From Euperipatoides rowelli (Eukaryota > Onychophora > Udeonychophora > Euonychophora > Peripatopsidae): a DNA stretch of 14,683 nucleotides. The first letter of the stretch is position 1. The number at the start of each line of letters is the position of its first letter. Location: the NCBI GenBank assembly GCA_003024985.2, contig PXIH01S0006682.1. One strand, written 5' to 3'. A program made the translations under genes and the position numbers. A model generated the notes under the pieces. It worked only from the letters and a program-made list of their open reading frames with translations, did no database searches and had not been told where the DNA came from. Positions 10,476 through 14,683 of the stretch are shown piece after piece.

Positions 10476-11150
10476 GAAGTTATTTTTGTGGTCTATTTTG
10501 TAATTTTCTAATGGAATATGATATTTATTAATGAAAATTGATTTGAAGATTGATTTTAATTGGTAATTTAATATCATAAGTAAGGATTGCCTATAGGTTT
10601 TATTAACCTTAGAATGTATTGTATATTCAGTCTACCTGTTTTAGTTTAAATATTTTATTTATTGTTTTTATTCTTACACCAACTATTAATAATTTATTAA
10701 TTAACTTTTTTTTTTCAATTTTCAACTTATGCCAACGAATTTCTAATAATTTTATATCTATATTTTAGTTTAGTTCATTCATTTAAGCTTAGAGGATAGC
10801 AACTTAAAGTTTTTTTAAGATCTTAAATTCTTAATATAGCCAATTTTTAGTTGAAAATAATATCATTGAAGCAAAACATAAACAAAGTTATTAGGTCACC
10901 AAGCTTAATAATTAATAAAATAATTGCTGTCAGCTTAATTTAGCTAGGTGTAGCGTCCAAATTAGGCTAGTAATGTGTCATCGACTCTCTCATCTATTCT
11001 GCCAAACTGGCTAGTTGCTTTCCTATAATTGGGCCTAGAAACATCTTTGTTGGACAGTAGCCTTTATAATTACTCCTAAATGATGTAAAAAGGTTACTGT
11101 TGTGAAAACAAAATGAAAAGTAGATTCACCAATGAGTGTGTTTTTATGAG
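10476..11150. other. Gene-free AT-rich DNA
   Basis: No gene, RNA gene or transposon motif is seen. The sequence is AT-rich with T runs. Confidence 0.6.
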
Positions 11151-11757
11151 CTCTGCCAACTCTGCCATCTCTACTGGAATTAGGATAAAACCAGTTAAGT
11201 CGTTCATCATGTGATCAATTCTTCTCTGCCAGCTCTGCTGTCTCTACTGGAAGTAGAATAAAACCAGTTAAGTACTTCATGACATGATCATTTCTTCTCT
11301 GGCAGCTTAGCCGTCTCTACTGGAAGGATAAAACCTGTTCAGTCCTTCATCACTTGATCAATTCTTCTCTGCCACCTCTGCCGTCTCTACTAGAAGTAGG
11401 ATAAAACCAATTAAGTACTTCATGACATGATCAATTCTTCTCTGGAAGCTCTGCCATCTCTACTAGAAGAAGGATAAAACCAGTTAAGTCCTTCATCACT
11501 TGATCAATATTCATCTGTGCCAGATCTGTCATCTCTACCATAAGTAGGATAAAACCAGTTTTAAGTCCTTCACCACTAACAATTCTTCTCTCCAGCTCTG
11601 TCATCTCTACTGGAATTAGAATAAACTAGTTAAGTCATTCATCATGTGATCAATTCTTCTCTGCCAGCTCTGCCATCTAAACTTGATGTAGGAAAAAACC
11701 AGCTAAGTCTTTCATCACATGATCAATTCTTCTCTGCCAGCACTGCTGAATAAAAGG
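11151..11757. repeat. ~73-bp tandem repeat array, 8 units
   Basis: The consensus unit contains CTCTGCCAGCTCTGCC, ATCTCTACTGGAAGTAGG, ATAAAACCAGTTAAGTCC and TTCATCACTTGATCAATTCTT. The CTACTGG-equivalent points are at 11171, 11244, 11317, 11387, 11460, 11535, 11607 and 11679, giving periods of 73, 73, 70, 73, 75, 72 and 72. A ninth unit begins at about 11733 and is cut short. Units carry the palindrome TGATCA, except the sixth. Variants alternate: units 2 and 4 share GTACTTCATGACATGATCA while 3 and 5 share TCCTTCATCACTTGATCA, suggesting a dimeric higher-order period of about 143-146 bp. No coding potential is seen. Confidence 0.93.
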
Positions 11758-11774
11758 TGGTAGAGATGGCAGAG
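11758..11774. repeat. Inverted copy of array unit segment
   Basis: TGGTAGAGATGGCAGAG is the exact reverse complement of CTCTGCCATCTCTACCA, matching the start of the array unit. The array therefore ends in an inverted partial unit, which with the first unit (11151 on) gives the whole block inverted termini. Confidence 0.75.
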
Positions 11775-12642
11775 AGATAGTCATGTGACTTGCAATGATG
11801 CCTACCTTCTCTGAAGTAGTGTGATATTTGTAGCTTTTTAAAATTTTTATTTGAACAAATAAAAGATTTTAAAATAAAAGTTGATTAACAAAAATCAATT
11901 ATAGCCTACACATTTTTTCAATTTTGTTTAAAATTGAATTAAACACTCAAAGTGAGACAGATAACAGATATTTTTATAAAGCATAGCAATTTGGGATGAA
12001 CATTTTGCTGCATAGTGCCTTTCAAATCCTTGTGATCCTGATAATCCATACAGTAATATTAATCTAAGAATAACTTTGTTATTTTTTTAGATCTTATGAC
12101 TTCATCATACAATGACAGTAAGGAAATTGTCTTTAATAATAAATAGTATACCAGAATAGTGGCCTAGGGGTAATGCATATCAGCCCATTACAACATTTAT
12201 GATGTGCATTGTGTTGCCTTACAAAACCTGATTCAGGAAGCTTAATTTAAACCAAAAAAACTATACAAACAGCAAGTACAGTGTGATAATAAATCAAACA
12301 CAAAGCCTGATTTGCAGTAACCCATAGCGCCACACTACCATGTAGCCCACTTATTCTTATAAATAATAAATATTACTTAATATGAAAGCACAAAACACAT
12401 ATCTTTCTAGCCCATAACGGAAAATTGTTTATAATTTTATTGGGCTGTGTTTGCTTTTACTTCACACAAATAAATAGCCTAAGGAATGTACTGTTAATAA
12501 TTTTTCATCTTTATTTACAAAGAGTGTTATGAAGGAAATGACGTATGATAATCTAATCTAATTATAATTATCTAATGTAATTTATATATTAAGTTATGGA
12601 TTTATTTTTGTCGAATTATAATGCTGATATTTTTAACTAAGA
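11775..12642. other. Gene-free AT-rich DNA
   Basis: No gene is seen. GTGGCCTAGGGGTAATGC near 12161 faintly resembles a tRNA A-box, but no B-box follows, so no tRNA or SINE is called. Confidence 0.6.
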
Positions 12643-12677
12643 GGGTTTTTTGGGGGGGGTGGGNGGGTGAGGTGGGG
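12643..12677 (+). other. G-rich tract with ambiguous base
   Basis: Six G tracts of 2-8 bases lie within 35 bases and an N sits at 12664. The tract could form a G-quadruplex on the + strand and is a likely place for a sequencing or assembly error. Confidence 0.7.
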
Positions 12678-12843
12678 CTTAAACCCATTTTCAATGTTTG
12701 ACTGAATTGATTAAAGTGGTAATTTTGATTGTTTAAATTCTTAAATTTTATGTACTGTATTTCATCTCACTTATAGAACTGTATGTAATTCGACCATTAA
12801 TATAGTGGTTACTTCATTTCATTTTAAGTTAACAATTGGTTCC

Positions 12844-13093
12844 TGTGATGTATTAAAGTGATTAATAATCACTAATTACTGTTTGCACATTCACCTGATA
12901 TGCACAAAATTGCACATGCCTTCTATATGAAGTAGTATTCCACATGAAAGCCTCCTGAGTAGTCGGATAGTTTATGAGGTTACAATAAATCCTGCTTTGT
13001 AGATCATTAGACATGATCCTTTCTGTTATTGTTATTAAACAACTTAGTTATAATTCCTAAAATAATTAAGTATCTTTTATTGTAAAAGACACA
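12844..13093 (+). mobile_element. 5' LTR of Ty3/gypsy-type element
   Basis: A 250-base segment begins TGTGATGTATTA and ends AGACACA, directly upstream of a primer-binding-like site and a gag frame. It contains AATAAA at 12984-12989. Both the TGT...ACA ends and the position ahead of gag support an LTR. No 3' LTR is in the window, so its exact edges cannot be proven by comparison. Insertion age and target duplication cannot be read. Confidence 0.65.
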
Positions 13094-13100
13094 ATAAAAT

Positions 13101-13111
13101 TGGAGATGAGG
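13101..13111 (+). promoter_or_regulatory. Primer-binding-like site
   Basis: TGGAGATGAGG lies 7 bases after the proposed LTR end and 21 bases before the gag ATG. It resembles the TGG-starting sites that pair with a tRNA 3' end; primer tRNA identity is not established. A decayed CpG-containing version such as TGGCGACGAGG would explain the form, but that is inference. Confidence 0.5.
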
Positions 13112-13132
13112 AAAACTTGAAACAAAAAAAAA

Positions 13133-13480
13133 ATGGTTAACACACAGAGATTCGACACATTTGATTCAACACACTGCAAACGGTTTACATACTGCCAACA
13201 ATTGAAATTTTTCCTGGAGATACATAAAATTAAAGACAATTTAAAATTACCTACAGTCCTAACATTAATCGGCAGTGAAACATTCAACCTGTTTTGTGAT
13301 TTCATATCCCCAAATCTTTTAGAAAATAAAACAGCAGAAGAAGTATTTGAAATTCTAGAAAATCAATTCTCTTCAAAACCGATCGCAAGAACAGAACATC
13401 TAAAACTAAAACACAGAATTCAGGAGCCACATGAATCAGTAACTGAATTTTCAGCAGCCCCTAGGAAAACTGAGCATTAA
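13133..13480 (+). pseudogene. Ty3/gypsy gag (capsid) fragment
   Basis: Gag capsid packages element RNA into virus-like particles. The 115-codon frame opens at an ATG after a run of A and holds the classic capsid pattern: FDTFDSTHCKRFTYCQQLKFFLEI, then PTVLTLIGSETFNLF (the LIG block), then FISPNLLENKTAEEVFEILENQF, then HRIQEPHESVTEFSAA (the ESV-EF block). It stops with APRKTEH and TAA, short of the nucleocapsid knuckles. No protease, RT or integrase follows before the hairpin at 13553, so the element is truncated here. Family level is clear; the clade is not. Confidence 0.88.
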
Positions 13481-13552
13481 CTGGAACCTTAACTTCACAC
13501 TGACCCTAACTCCAACTTAAATATTAAAGCATAAATAAACAAATAAAATAAA
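13481..13552. other. Gag downstream remnant, A-rich
   Basis: This short A-rich stretch has no recognisable motif and marks the truncation of the gag fragment before the hairpin. Confidence 0.5.
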
Positions 13553-13605
13553 AGCCAATCGGAGGTCGTCTTGCAGATAGAATGCAAGCCGACCTCTGAT
13601 TGACT
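13553..13605. repeat. Strong hairpin, 23-nt arms
   Basis: The left arm (13553-13575) and right arm (13583-13605) are reverse complements at 20 of 23 positions, plus one G/T pair, around the 7-base loop GATAGAA. The stem is GC-richer than the flanks. It may be the fold-back end of a small transposon or a small RNA precursor; the loop is short for a typical microRNA hairpin. A second, weaker inverted repeat (GCATGAT...ATCATGC) follows at 13617-13657. Confidence 0.75.
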
Positions 13606-13855
13606 GTTTTTGGGCTGCATGATAATGGTATGTCTGAGATTCAAAGCACCATCATGCATACATCGCTTACGACTGTCTAGTTAAGTTTCTGTTTGATCTC
13701 AGAACTTTTATTAATTTTAATCCGATCTTTGTGTAAATTTATGTCATTAATTTCCCCATAGTGAGTTTGATTATGAACTTTGATTTACTCCAAATGTGCT
13801 AAAGAATTTGTTTTGAACTACTTAGTTGTATTTTGTCAGAGTCCAGGTGGCATGC

Positions 13856-13978
13856 TTAATATTTTTTTATCCAATTATTTCTTATTGTATTATCATTAAG
13901 AAATTTGTGTAGGTGAAGAACCTTCTGATTTTGACTATTACGGCATCCTACAGCCACACACTTTATAGGAATTTTTCT
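13856..13978 (-). pseudogene. THAP zinc-finger N-terminal fragment
   Basis: THAP domains bind DNA in cellular regulators and in transposases of P-element type. On the minus strand the frame reads KIPIKCVAVGCRNSQ, then HLHKFLNDNT and RNNWIKKY before a stop. The CxxxxC pair (codons at 13960 and 13945), the [F/L]HKF segment and the Trp about 24 residues on match the first half of the domain. The usual initiator would be ATG where ATT now encodes Ile (13972-13970), as THAP proteins normally start M-P-x-x-C. A polypyrimidine stretch and CAG directly precede the exon (acceptor AG at 13980-13979). The distal C-x-x-H half is missing or decayed. It could be a dead THAP gene, or an exon of a live one if Ile is correct. 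Confidence 0.7.
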
Positions 13979-13983
13979 CTGAG

Positions 13984-14683
13984 GAAGTAAAGAATATAAA
14001 AAAATTGAAACTTGGATATTTACCATGTGTTTACCAGGCAAAATGGAGGCCCAGGTCGTAATGCTATATCATTGGCTTATACACAAAAATGTCAACGCAG
14101 AAATGAATGGCAACCAAAAAAATTACCAAATTCAACGCTTTAAAATTAGAATAACATTTAAATAGTTCATAATTGAGATTTAAAAATTATATGTGTCTTT
14201 TTATTTTTTAAATCTGATTTTAAATAGTTAAAGTTATTTTTTGGTGATAGTATATCTTTAAAAAATAAAAAATTCCATTTACCAAAAATTATAATCTAAC
14301 GTAATTATTACTCTTCCAGTACTCCCACCCATGGAGCTAAGATAAGCTGAGGGTACCCTATCGTTTGCCAACAATAACTATTCTTAAAGCCTGTTTGCGT
14401 GCAAGGCATGCCGGGCTCCATTGATCCAAAAGATTTGTACTGTAATGGCAAAACATTGCGCCATTTGCTGAATTGTCGGCCAAATTAAAATGATTTATTT
14501 AAGTCTTAGACTTTTAAATACAGATGATTCTGGTATATTATTGAGGAGGAAGTAATAACTCTTAAAATTTGTAATTACCGGTATTATAATCCCCTAAAAC
14601 TTCTCTTTATTATAAAATTAAGATACAGTAGAAGACATCATGGCTCATAACCTTATAAGCATATAGTCTACTACCTATAATTT
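13984..14683. other. Mostly gene-free, one GC/CpG-richer island
   Basis: About 14321-14480 is GC-richer than the surroundings, with CpGs near 14362, 14398, 14412, 14459 and 14477, and a small inverted AATGGC...GCCATT. CAAAATGGAGGC at 14039-14050 resembles a YY1-type site. If the THAP frame is a real minus-strand gene this side would be upstream of it, so the island could be promoter-like. No gene is seen here. Confidence 0.45.

Noticed and set aside
11151-11757. CRISPR-like array
   Set aside because: Units are contiguous with no unique spacers and diverge along their whole length; it is a tandem satellite in animal DNA.
12155-12220. tRNA or SINE with A-box-like GTGGCCTAGGGGTAATGC
   Set aside because: No B-box GGTTCGA-type sequence and no cloverleaf or A-rich tail follow.
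13066-13305. 79-codon minus-strand frame opposite gag
   Set aside because: The + strand holds recognisable gag capsid blocks, so the opposite frame is a shadow.

Overview
The window looks like AT-rich, non-coding DNA from an animal nuclear genome, probably an invertebrate. There are no bacterial-style operons, tRNAs or rRNAs, and no intact long gene. What can be recognised is transposon wreckage and tandem repeats in very AT-rich sequence. The species cannot be named from this sequence.

Layout. Positions 1-3924: gene-free AT-rich DNA with simple repeats and small inverted repeats. 3925-4327: a possible solo or 5' LTR (starts TGT, ends ACA, TATA-like and polyadenylation-like stretches) followed by a 43-codon tryptophan-rich reading frame; family not identified. 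5038-5144: a 47-bp tandem repeat. About 6560-10475: a decayed LINE (non-LTR retrotransposon) on the + strand. It has ORF1 remnants with two damaged CCHC knuckles, a long T-rich inter-ORF spacer, then an ORF2 with AP endonuclease motifs (QET, GDYN, LDYIY, SDH), reverse transcriptase motifs (GRSI, FVD...FD, QGSP, YVDD), the C-terminal Cys/His motif and an A-rich 3' end. The frame changes many times and a large piece is missing between endonuclease and RT, so it is dead. 11151-11774: eight ~73-bp tandem units closing with a short inverted piece of the same unit. 12643-12677: a G-rich tract holding the only N. 12844-13480: a 5' LTR, primer-binding-like site and gag capsid fragment of a Ty3/gypsy-type element. 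13553-13605: a strong 23-bp-arm hairpin. 13856-13978 (minus strand): the N-terminal half of a THAP zinc-finger domain directly behind a splice-acceptor-like sequence, with ATT where a start ATG would be expected. 13984-14683: AT-rich with one GC/CpG-richer island.

Nothing here looks like a working gene set. The parts are independent insertions and decays. The observations most worth a second look are the THAP fragment with its possible intron and start-codon loss, the nearby hairpin, the higher-order 73-bp array with an inverted end, and the unassigned LTR-like unit at 3925.
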